A stretch of 64,000 bases of DNA from Xestospongia bergquistia (Eukaryota > Porifera > Demospongiae > Haplosclerida > Petrosiidae), in the NCBI GenBank assembly GCA_963965975.1, contig OZ014423.1:1860001-1924000 (forward strand), given 5' to 3'. The position numbers were made by a program, and so were the translations under genes. A model generated the notes under the pieces. That model was not told the DNA's origin. It made no database searches and worked only from the letters and a program-made list of their open reading frames with translations. Within the stretch, counting starts at the first letter, position 1. Each line of letters begins with the position of its first letter. Below, piece by piece: positions 37,047 to 47,085 of this stretch.

Positions 37047-38759
37047 TTACTTGTAGAATGCATTAGGATCAACTTCAGCTATTTGGTTCTTTAATGTTTT
37101 CATCATCATTTTACTTCCTCCTTCAGCTCGATCGTATTCACCTACCTTTCGTCTTTTATTGACAAAAATCAAAACAACTATTACAACTAAAAGAATAACA
37201 ACTAGATAATAGAAGAAAGAATTAATAATATCTTTATCTTTCATTCATGATAAACTCACTTATTGCTACCATTATTGGTAGAGTGTAATACAATACTGAG
37301 AAATCTCGTGAAGGTGGTGGTGCTTGAGTAGAACCTGAATATGAGAGATGTGCCATTTATTTTTAGTTGATTGACAGAATGAATATTGCATTGAATAACC
37401 TGACTGCTATATCTGGTATGCATCAGTAATTAATATATACAACTAATTCTTGTACATCAGTAATAGATATAGCTAATAAATTTACATTGTATTTATGAAC
37501 TACTAATTTAGTGATCACTTACATTGAAATGATCCTAGCATATTGACACATGTTTCACTGCAGTTCCCTTTATTAACAGAACACTCATCTATATCTATGT
37601 ATAGTAAACAAAAAACAAAAGTCATGACTATACACAATAATATAATCATCACCTGAGCATCTATGCCTATCTGAATTCAGCGTGTAGCCATCATTACATT
37701 CACAGTAATATGATCCTGGTGTGTTGATACACCTCTGTTCACAACCGCTATTATTAGTAGCACACTCATTGAGATCTAATCAAAGAATAACCAAATATCT
37801 AATACAATATTAAAAGTCTCACCAGTACAAGTGAATCCATTTGAGTCCAACCAATAGCCTTGTCTACAACGACAGATATAATCACCATTGATGTTAAAAC
37901 AATTTTGTGAACAAAGATGATTTCCAATACATTCATTAATATCTGACAAAAACTAAGTGTATTGATTACATTTAAAGGTATAATAACTCACCATTACAAG
38001 TTCTTCCATTAGAGTTCAGTAAATATCCATCTTCACAGGAACACTGATAATTGCCATTAGTATTAGTACATATCTGACTACAGCCTCCATTGTTAACAGC
38101 ACATTCATTAACATCTGAAACAAGAGGTATTTAACTGCATGCACTGATGGTTGCCATCTTGACTAACCAATACAAGCTTTCTGATTTTCATTAAGTTGAT
38201 ATCCAGAAAAACAGAAACAAGTAAAGGATCCTTCTGTGTTATTACAACCTTGATTACAGCTAGCATAGCCTAGACTGCATTCATCAATATCTATTATAAA
38301 TACCACAATATAACAGTATAGAGGGTTATCACTAACATACCATCACAGTGATGATTGTCAGAGCTGATTATGTAGCCATAGTTACATGAACAGTAATAAC
38401 TGCCATTGGTGTTATGGCAAGAGTGTTGACATCCTCCATTGGTGACATTACACTCATTGATATCTATATAGGTAGACAATTAAAACAGATAGTCCTACCC
38501 TATGGAATTGCTCATTGCTGTATTATTTACCTATACAATTCTGTTGATCTGACATTAGTTGATAGCCAGGAAAGCAAGAGCAATTAACTTGTCCTGCTTG
38601 CTCTGTACATACCTGTTCACACCCACCATTGTTGACAGAGCAACTTTCTACTAAGAAATAGATTTATTATAACAATACTGAAATACTCAATATACCAGTC
38701 ACTGCCAGAAGGATTACTGCAATAAGTAAAATCTCTATGCTTCTCACTGACTGTTTCAT
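37047..38759 (-). CDS. EGF-repeat single-pass membrane protein
   Basis: Ten phase-1 exons on minus, from a signal peptide [20 protein letters not shown] at 38759 to a stop at 37047. Six full EGF modules, one per exon, follow: [76 protein letters not shown]. The D-[IVL]-[ND]-E-C starts are typical of calcium-binding EGF. A seventh module ([14 protein letters not shown]) is cut after its fourth cysteine and runs through a short APPPSRDF stalk into a membrane span ([20 protein letters not shown]) whose two halves come from separate exons. The cytoplasmic tail is basic then mixed ([17 protein letters not shown]) and ends in DPNAFYK. It is likely a surface adhesion or receptor protein; I recognise no orthologue. 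Confidence 0.83.
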
Positions 38760-39597
38760 ACTATAAGGAAGTACACACTAGAAGAAAAATTCAAGTTAGT
38801 AGCAAAGATGAGGAGGGTACAACAAAACTTGAGTAATTTTTAAGTCAAATAATCATGACCTTTTAAACCCAAAGCACTGATCTCTGCACTAAGCAAGTCC
38901 CTTTGCTGTAGTAGCTATGACCACCAACAATGATAATGATTTCAATTATATATGTCATGTGATACCAATTTTAATAAATGTTATTTCTCATGGCTAAACC
39001 AATTGTTCTGAGACTCTATATACATTGATTAATTGCCATTATACTATACTTATCAGGCATCTTTCATATATTGGCCTTCTTTTAAAATTTTAGCCTAATA
39101 AAAGTTTAAAGCATTTCAATAAGATTCATAGCTTGAGAAGGTTTGTAGCCCACAAATTAATTATGACCTGTGTGTTATATTATTGCAACTTATGAATTTC
39201 ACTTTTAATCCACAATGGGAATTGAGCTCATTGTCATGGCAACGCACAACTTGGCTAAAGTATATTTGTCTATATCTACATCTGGAGCACTTTTATAGCA
39301 CATGTGTACATGATTAGTAATTGTTCACTCAATAATAATCCATGAGCTTAAACCATATATTAATCCCTACTTAATGAATGTAAATTAATGTAGTTGTTAG
39401 ATTACCTTCCCTTTCACACATTGCAGTTTGCATAATACAACATGACAAGGACACAGTAGTTTCTAAGATATCAATAATGATTATATTTAATCTACCTTTG
39501 TAATAATATTCATGTCCATGATAGCAAAAATTACAGCTAAGAGGTTATTAAAAGGACTAATTGCCTAAAGTTACAAATGTATAATTCCATGATAGTG
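38760..39597. other. Spacer between the EGF and Ig genes
   Basis: No gene supported. From about 39337 the sequence is the left end of the block duplicated at 46519 onward; it holds the 3' flank of the Ig gene. Confidence 0.5.
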
Positions 39598-41797
39598 TCA
39601 ATCATCATAAGGTCTTTGTATTATCCAGTTTATAAGAAATTCCTTCAGAGTGATGTCCTCTTGCTCCCACTCTTGCTGCCAAGAGAGCTGTTGTTCAATA
39701 CATATCATACTATTAGTTCCTTGTATATCTACTCTATCAGGTCTAGCATGTACTTGAATAGCCTGGCTTAACAATGACTGTGTGTGCCTGCCTGTAATAA
39801 TATCCCAAAGACGAGTCTTATCCATGTTCATATACCTATATTATTTATATATACCAGTCTATGGTATATTAGACACATACTTTGGTTGTTTAGAACCAAA
39901 TAGTCCTCTTTTACAACAGAGGTAAGAGAGAGAAACTGCTCCTAATATTGAGACAGTCAATAACATAAGACTAGTGCCAATTGAATTAGTGATAGTCTCC
40001 AGTAATCCTTTCTTGCTTTTTTTGACCATAGGAAGAGTAATGTTATCTTTATGAAACAAAAACATAAAAACTGCATCTAAGATCATTAATAACCTGTTAT
40101 TATTGTTGTAGGTGTAGTACTAGTGGTAGAACTCACTGTTACAGTTGGACCTTCTACAAATATTAATTTTAATATGCAAATTGTAAATTATCCAGTTATA
40201 TTTTGCCTAACTTACCTGTAGGTGTCACCATATCTTCTGTAAATATAGAAAAATCAGTGATTGTTTGATAAAATGTACATTACCTGTGACATTTATTATT
40301 AATTCAATGTGAGTGACTTTAATATAGAATCTACTTCCAGCCATACATGTGTATATGCCACTGTCAGTATAGGTCACATTTGGTATTATTAAGGTAGCTG
40401 TGTCCTGGCCTACAGAAGAAGCTGGGAGAACATCATTGAGTTTATGCCATAAAAACTGAACATCTCTGCTTTCAGTACAACACTCTATCACTACTGTATC
40501 ATACATTGAAGCATTGATAGTTTTATTTATTCTTGCCATTCGAAATTCTGTATTATCTGTCACAAATGAATAGAAATAAATATTATTATTAAATTTCTTA
40601 TCTTACCAATAGTGACATTAACAAAATCTGACAGAGAGAATCCATTGGAGTTAATGGCAGCACAGACATACACTCCATTATCACTGGTATTAAAATCTGG
40701 TATGAACAATGTGCTGTCAAGTACATGTGATGCTTTATCAGCTATAAATCCATCCAACTTTATCCATTGAATTGAAGGAATTGCATCAGAGCTACAACAA
40801 TCAAGTTTTAATGTCTCTCCAAGTTGTATAGTTGTGTTCCATAAAGGGGACAAGGTGATATTAGGAGGTTGTCCAATAGCTATTCAAAAGTGGTAAGTTT
40901 GAAGATTTTTTGTGCTATTGTCATACCTGAGGTTGTTATCACCACATCTTTATTTATGAGAGAATACTGACAGACTGGAGTGGTATACAATATATTTATC
41001 AGCTGTAGATAGTCATAATGACTGACCTTCATGTATTAGTAGCTCTGTAGTAGCTATGGAAATCATCTCTTCACTTCCTGCAATGCATATGTAGACTCCT
41101 TTGTCTCCAGTGCTTAAATCTGGTAAAACTAGGTCTTCAGAATTGATGTCAATCGAAGATCGAATATTTCCTTCTAGGATAATCCAGTAATGTTCCTTTG
41201 GAATTACACCTTCCACACAGCAAGATATAATAGCAGGATTATACTGGTTGAACTCTAAAATAAAACGACTGTAAGTTGTCTTAGATTTATCATATTACCT
41301 TGTACACTGTGATCTTGGGACATTAAATTTATATCAGTTTCTGAATCTATAAAATGAAACAGAGGCCTGCTAATTACCTTTAATTGAAAATCTCTGCTTT
41401 TACTGTTAAGACGAAGATAAGTGATATTTGTGGCATTCATTCCTACTGAGTTGATTGCTACACAAATGTACATGCCGACATCAACATCACTAAAATTTTG
41501 AATGGTCAGGATGTTTGTAGTTGTATTAATTTTTGTGTTGTTTGATGTGTTTGTGTCCAGTCTTAACCAATGAACTGTTGGTATTGGGTTTCCAGTTGCT
41601 GTACAATTTAGCAATACATCAGTCCCCTCAATTAAATTAAGATCACTAGGAGGTACATTCACCAACATTGGTTTTTCAAATCCTAATAGTTTAACATCTA
41701 GTTATAAAACTATTTAGTCACTAACATCACCTGTAACTCCAATGGAACAACTTAGAAAGGGTATAAGAAAGTAATACATATACAAACACACAAACAT
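39598..41797 (-). CDS. Four-Ig-domain type I membrane receptor
   Basis: Ten exons on minus, almost all phase 1: 41731-41797 (signal peptide MFVCLYMYYFLIPFLSCS), 41299-41697 (Ig1), 41027-41254 (Ig2), 40928-40948, 40607-40879 (Ig3), 40284-40556 (Ig4), 40216-40236, about 40095-40154 (Ser/Thr stalk), about 39885-40046 (membrane span) and 39598 to about 39837 (tail); about 580 residues. The Ig domains show Cys...Trp...D.G.Y.C (LNCTATGNPIPTVHWLRL; DVDVGMYICVAINS; DNGVYVCAAINSNG; DSGIYTCMAGS). The span is SLMLLTVSILGAVSLSYLCC, followed by a basic anchor and a tail with KYMNMDK (a YxxM/YxN-type motif) and a conserved-looking EFLINWIIQRPYDD end. Ligand and function are unknown. The start codon is 74 bp from that of the divergent secreted-protein gene. 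Confidence 0.85.
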
Positions 41798-41871
41798 CTT
41801 CGCGTTGTTGGCATGGTCTTCGGCGCGTATTTAGGCGCACGTGTTGACCTAACAAGGGTGGGGCCGTTAAA
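41798..41871. promoter_or_regulatory. 74-bp divergent promoter of the Ig receptor and secreted protein 1
   Basis: The only DNA between two start codons facing away from each other. It contains TTCGCGTTGTTGGC on the Ig side, CGGCGCGTATTTAGGCGC and CACGTG (41839-41844), and is much richer in CpG than its surroundings. The same block recurs at 49107-49176 in the duplicated pair, with CACGTG altered. Confidence 0.6.
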
Positions 41872-43032
41872 ATGACTACTATGGTGTATTGTGTTATTAT
41901 TATTTTGCTAATCGCAACTACTGGAGCCATTTTAACTCCAGCTATTCAACCAATACGTACTTTTTGTCCGTCACAAAATGATGTCAATTCGAACAACAGC
42001 TGTGTTAATGAGTTTAACAATTTAGATGGATACAGTCAAGTTTTGCAGTCAGTTGATCCTAATCGTGTCAGCCATAATCTTACAATTAACTCTATGGGAC
42101 TGACTACTGCTCATTTCTTACCTGAAACAGTGAATACAGTCTGTGTTGAAAATGGCAGCTCTCCCATAGACAACCTTACAAATAGTTTGTCTTTACAACT
42201 GCAAAGTCTCAGTTCTAACTTGCATCATGTAACCTCCAAGTCTTGCCTGGATATCAAAAACAAGAATGGATCTGCTGTATCTGGTTATTACTTCATTACA
42301 ACTAATGGAACTCTATCATTAGTTTACTGTGACATGGAGGGAAACACCTGTGGAGGTGCTGGTGGCTGGACTCGTGTGGCCTTTATCAACATGTCTAATC
42401 CTAGTGAAGAATGCCCTTCAGCACTTCAACGACATGTATATCCTAATCTCAATCACAGTGTTTGTGGTCGGCCTAAGCCATCTGGTGCAGGCTGTAACTC
42501 AATGTCCTTTTCTTCCTATGGTGTTAATTATACCACTGTTTGTGGTCGAATGAAAGGCTATCAGTTTAATTCTAATGATGCTTTCTATCCTAATGTAGGA
42601 GGTAGCGCTGACATTAATGGCGTTTATGTGGATGGATACTCTATTACTTATGGCAATCCTCGACAACACATTTGGTCATATGCTTGTGGTTTGGAACAAC
42701 ACTTTCAATTTGGCATTAGGGAATTTTTATGCCCCTGTAATCAAGGACCGACATTTAGCCCACCAGCTTTTGTTGGTAATGATTATTATTGTGAGTCTGC
42801 TCTTCCAGTTGGTCAATACTGGACTGGAGTTCTCTATGCTGATGATCCACTATGGGATGGTCAACAATGTATCAGTGATGAAGTGTCTTGTTGTACTAAT
42901 CCTAACTTGCCATGGTTCCTTAAACCTCTTGGAGTGACTACAAACAGTGATATTGAAGTAAGGCTTTGTAGTAGTCAACCTACACATGATGAAGACACTC
43001 CATTTGATCTGCTGGAACTGTTTGTTCGCTAA
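41872..43032 (+). CDS. Secreted CDM-GGWTRVAF family protein 1 (intronless)
   Basis: A single open exon of 386 residues with an N-terminal signal peptide (VYCVIIILLIATTGAILTPA). After a variable Asn-rich N-terminal third with many N-x-S/T sites comes SGYYFI..NGTLSLVYCDME then GGAGGWTRVAFINMSNPSEE, which resembles the start of a fibrinogen-related domain. The remainder is a distinct Cys-rich module: GCNSMSFSSYGVNYTTVCGR, YVDGYSITYGNPRQHIWSYA, CPCNQG, FVGNDYYCES, DDPLWDG..C, CCTNPNLPWF, IEVRLC, EDTPFDLLELFVR. Proteins with this arrangement are, from memory, common in sponges and cnidarians but lack an accepted name or function. It is transcribed divergently from the Ig receptor. Confidence 0.88.
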   Translation: MTTMVYCVIIILLIATTGAILTPAIQPIRTFCPSQNDVNSNNSCVNEFNNLDGYSQVLQSVDPNRVSHNLTINSMGLTTAHFLPETVNTVCVENGSSPIDNLTNSLSLQLQSLSSNLHHVTSKSCLDIKNKNGSAVSGYYFITTNGTLSLVYCDMEGNTCGGAGGWTRVAFINMSNPSEECPSALQRHVYPNLNHSVCGRPKPSGAGCNSMSFSSYGVNYTTVCGRMKGYQFNSNDAFYPNVGGSADINGVYVDGYSITYGNPRQHIWSYACGLEQHFQFGIREFLCPCNQGPTFSPPAFVGNDYYCESALPVGQYWTGVLYADDPLWDGQQCISDEVSCCTNPNLPWFLKPLGVTTNSDIEVRLCSSQPTHDEDTPFDLLELFVR

Positions 43033-43163
43033 ATTAGGTTTATATATATTTAATATAACATGTAGAAAAAGACATACACATAACAAAACAAACAACAGTG
43101 TTGTTCCATTCTTATATCACATACGAATTTATAGTAAGCTTTTCCATACCACTGATATATATC

Positions 43164-43221
43164 ATTCATTACTGTCAGTACTAATACATATATGTGTGTA
43201 TTAGTACTGACAGTAATGAAT
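43164..43221. repeat. Perfect 24-bp inverted repeat (hairpin) downstream of secreted gene 1
   Basis: ATTCATTACTGTCAGTACTA (then ATAC) at 43164-43187 is exactly complementary to 43198-43221 with a 10-base loop. It starts 131 bp after the stop codon. The duplicated block downstream of secreted gene 3 has only a degraded version near 51555-51595. Confidence 0.8.
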
Positions 43222-43794
43222 ATTTTTTTGATCGCTGCATGATTGTGTTGAATATTTTTATTATAGTGAATATCGTTAATGTTGGAATTTTGTTTACAAG
43301 TTAAAATAATAAATGGATCTCACAACAATGGCTAACTTATTCATATTTTTGTGTGTGTGTGTGTTCCTTTGTCATTTGCAATAGTTATACAGGTTGATTA
43401 TGTCCCTTAATAAAGTATTCTCCTATAGATACTTTCTCTGCATCTGGTGACTTCAACTCATAAATACAACTGCTTTGACTTCCATTGGACTCGCCATAGA
43501 TTTAAATGTTTTCCAACCTTCCAAATAATTCCTGAAATTTCCTTAGATGGTTGTTTGTTTGGTACTTCAGTCAACTACTTATAATTAGGATTTCTGCTAA
43601 TTAAAGTTTAAACTACTTGATGGTTTTGTAATAGTTCGGTTGATAAAGATTTTTCATAAATTACAATTATTTATACGACTAACTGCAAGACAGATAAATG
43701 TATACTGCAGCATCCTCAACAACACAGTTTCATTCTGAAACAATGTAACTAATACTATGATTTTTTTAGTTGAAGCCTGCTTATTTAATTAATG

Positions 43795-43838
<44 letters not shown>

Positions 43839-44314
43839 ATATATATTATATACAATATAATAGTATATACATAAAACTCAGAATTTACACAGGCATGTAT
43901 ATATACGTACGAGAGTTGAAAGTCCACTGCTGACAACAATTAATTCAGTTTAATTAAGAGAGCTAGTTATAGGAGTGTAAATCATTGCACAGAGTACACT
44001 ACCAAATAGATATAGGGATAGATAGTACTGCAACTTAAAATAATCCATATATATATACTTTTGTTATATATTTGTTACTATAGCTGCTACAGAAAAGGAG
44101 AAAGTTAAAATATTATGTAGCTCATGCAAAAAGAGACCGACGACTAGTTAATTAATAATTATTATTATGCGTCTAATTATTAGTAATTAGTTATCAAAAA
44201 GTATACCGAAGTAAGCGGATTATTTCTAGTATACTTTTGTTCTGAACTGGATCCTTTAATTAAGGGCTGTGCGAAATTTCCATAGCCTGCGGATCAGCCA
44301 AGTGTGACTACTAA
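43222..44314. other. Intergenic DNA with a CTAT microsatellite
   Basis: No gene supported. (CTAT)n of about eleven copies lies at roughly 43796-43840 and runs into TA repeats. Confidence 0.55.
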
Positions 44315-45466
44315 ATGATGTTTTGTGTTATTATTATTTTGCTAATTGCAACTACTGGAGCCATTTTAACTCCAGCTATTCAACCAATACGTACTTTTTG
44401 TCCGTCACAAAATGATGTCAATTCGAACAACAGCTGTATCAGTGAGTTTAACAATCTAGATCGATACAGTCAAGTTTTCCAGTCAGCTGATCCTAATCGT
44501 GTCAGTCGTAATCTTACAATTAACTCCATGGGACTAACTACTGCTCATTTCTTACCTGAAACAGTGAATACTGTCTGTATTGAAAATGGCAGCTCTCCCA
44601 TAGACAACCTTACAAATAGTTTGTCTTTACAACTGCAAAGTCTCAGTTCTAACTTGCATCATGTAACCTCCAAGTCTTGCCTGGACATCAAAAACAAGAA
44701 TGGATCTGCTGTATCTGGTTATTACTTCATTACAACTAATGGAACTCTATCATTAGTTTACTGTGACATGGAGGGAAACACCTGTGGAGGTGCTGGTGGC
44801 TGGACTCGTGTGGCCTTTATCAACATGTCCAATCCTAGTGAAGAATGCCCTTCAGCACTTCGAAGACATGTATATCCTAATGTCAATCACAGTGTTTGTG
44901 GTCGACCTAAGCCATCTGGTGCAGGCTGTAATTCAATGTCCTTTTCTTCCTATGATATTAATTACACCAGAGTATGTGGTCGAATTAGAGGCTATCAGTT
45001 TTGTTCTAATGATGCTTTCTATCCTAATGTAGGAGGTAGTGCTGACATTAATGGTCTCTATGTGGATGGATACTCTATTACTTATGGCATTCCTCGACAA
45101 CACATTTGGTCATATGCTGGTGGTTTAGAACAACGCTTAAAATTTGGCATTATGGAATTTTTATGTCCCTGTAATCAAGGAGTGACACGTACTCCACCCG
45201 TTTTTGTTGGTAATGATTACTATTGTGAGTCTGCTCTTCCAATTGGTCAAGGTTGGAAAGGAGTTCTTTATGCTGATGATCCACTGTGGGATGGTGAACA
45301 ATGCATTGGTGATGAAGGGTCTTGTTGTACTAATCCTAACTTGCCATGGTTTCTTAAATCTCTTGGAGTGACTACAAACAGTGATATTGAAGTAAGACTT
45401 TGTGGTAGTCAACATACTGATGATGAAGACACTCCATTTGATCTGTTGGAACTGTTTATTCGATAA
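44315..45466 (+). CDS. Secreted CDM-GGWTRVAF family protein 2 (intronless)
   Basis: Single exon, 383 residues, about 90 percent alike to protein 1 by eye, with the same signal peptide, the CDMEGNTCGGAGGWTRVAF block, IRGYQFCSNDAF, the CPCNQG and DDPLWDG motifs and the EDTPFDLLELFIR end. The start is shifted: the ATG used by copies 1 and 3 reads GTG TGA here, and translation would begin at ATG ATG three codons later. Similarity to the other copies' 5' flanks is lost just upstream. There is no Ig gene beside it. It is intact, so probably functional. Confidence 0.86.
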   Translation: MMFCVIIILLIATTGAILTPAIQPIRTFCPSQNDVNSNNSCISEFNNLDRYSQVFQSADPNRVSRNLTINSMGLTTAHFLPETVNTVCIENGSSPIDNLTNSLSLQLQSLSSNLHHVTSKSCLDIKNKNGSAVSGYYFITTNGTLSLVYCDMEGNTCGGAGGWTRVAFINMSNPSEECPSALRRHVYPNVNHSVCGRPKPSGAGCNSMSFSSYDINYTRVCGRIRGYQFCSNDAFYPNVGGSADINGLYVDGYSITYGIPRQHIWSYAGGLEQRLKFGIMEFLCPCNQGVTRTPPVFVGNDYYCESALPIGQGWKGVLYADDPLWDGEQCIGDEGSCCTNPNLPWFLKSLGVTTNSDIEVRLCGSQHTDDEDTPFDLLELFIR

Positions 45467-46518
45467 CATAACCTTCAACAAAAGGACACATGACACAATA
45501 GCTGCACTGTTTCTAAACTAACAGTGCACACACGATGTACTGGTACATTCTTAAACTATATGCTGCTCACTCCCAATATGCATTATTCATTAATCATAAG
45601 GTGTGTTTACAAAAGATATATATTTTACACTTTTTGTATCATGTTGAGCAATAAACTGACTCTAATTGATACTTTTATTGTTCTTGCAGTGAAGTTTTGT
45701 TAGTGTTTTGTTGTACTGTTAAGAGTATGATCTTTTATTTAATTTGTCAAGTTGGTGTGCTTTACGTTGAAGCCTCTTTATGGAAAAAATCCCAATAATG
45801 ACAGCTAATTATGATCTTTTTTGATAGTAAAACTGTCAGGTTATTTTCATTGCTAGAATAATAAGTAATACTGTACAAACTGATTGGTTGATGTAACTAT
45901 ATAATATATGATTATACAGGTTGTATGTAGCAAACTTAATTTTGATGTAAGCATTATACTGTTTTGATTACTAATGTACTACCATTTAATTTATATATGT
46001 ACATAAACATTAATTGTTAGTAGATCAGTAATCAAAACAGTGTAGTTTTTATTTTTTGCATAATTATACAACCTGTGTGATCTTGTATTATTTAAATCAA
46101 CCAATCAGTTTTTACAGTGATTTAATTAATCAAATAAATGGCAAATGAGATAGTTAGTATAACAAGTTTATAACATTTGTAGCATTAATTTACAACCTTT
46201 AAAGGCCAATAATGCTGTACTATGATTTAAAGTAATTAATTTAGTAATATTAGTGCCAAAATAACAACAATATTTAAGTAAATAAAGTTTTATTTCTTAA
46301 CCACCACCGAAATTGACATTTGAACCAGGTTTAAGCATTGACCTGAAGTAGTATAGCATTGCTTTCTCTGAATAATTATGTGCAGCAGAAATATCTGACT
46401 GTGATCTTTGATGAAAATTTTATTTTTATTTACAATTATATTTATTTTAGTGAATATTGTACATGGAGTTATAGGTTATCAGTTAGGAACACCAAATGGA
46501 TTCAATAATGCATTGTTC
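45467..46518. other. Intergenic DNA containing a MITE
   Basis: No coding region seen apart from the inverted-repeat element at 45871-46118. Confidence 0.5.
45871..46118. mobile_element. Putative MITE with nested inverted repeats
   Basis: The outer ends CTGTACAAACTGATTGGTTG and the complement of CAACCAATCAGTTTTTACAG match with few differences. Inside are further inverted pairs: CAGGTTGTAT/ATACAACCTG and CTGTTTTGATTACT/AGTAATCAAAACAG. It is about 250 bp and has no reading frame. One end resembles sequence at 13217-13247. Confidence 0.65.
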
Positions 46519-47085
46519 TAATCCATGAGCTCAAACCATATATTTATCCCTACTTATTGAATGTAAATTGATGTAGTTGTTATATTACTTTCCCTTCCAC
46601 ACATTGCAGTTTGTATAATACAATATGACAAGGACATAGTAGTTTTTAAAATATCAATAATGATTATATTTAATTTACTTTTGTAATATTATTATCATTA
46701 TTATTATTATACACACACAGAAGCTCAGCCAACAATGGCTTACGAGTGACATGTACAAGTTAATTACAAAAATAATATTATAATAATATTATAATAATAA
46801 TAATATTGGATTAAGTAATAAACTTACAATGACTATACAAAACATGAAAGGAAAACAAAATTAATAATTACAAGACTAAATTCGATCTTAAAATGAACAT
46901 TTCATTAAGATACATTGATGACATATGGCTGAATTCATTTGATAAAATGATAGTGAGTTTGTCTGTGTGGGAAGTGAGTAAAAAGATGGTACTTTGGAAG
47001 TGATTGTGTTGTAAGTTCATGTCTGTGAAGAGGTTATTATAAGGACTAATTTCCTAAAGTTACAAGTGTATAATTCTATGATAGT

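Noticed and set aside
42329-42937. Alternative-frame ORFs inside the secreted genes (also 44763-45032 and 50731-50955)
   Set aside because: The main frame has a signal peptide and is conserved in three copies. The alternative frames change at conserved positions of the main frame.
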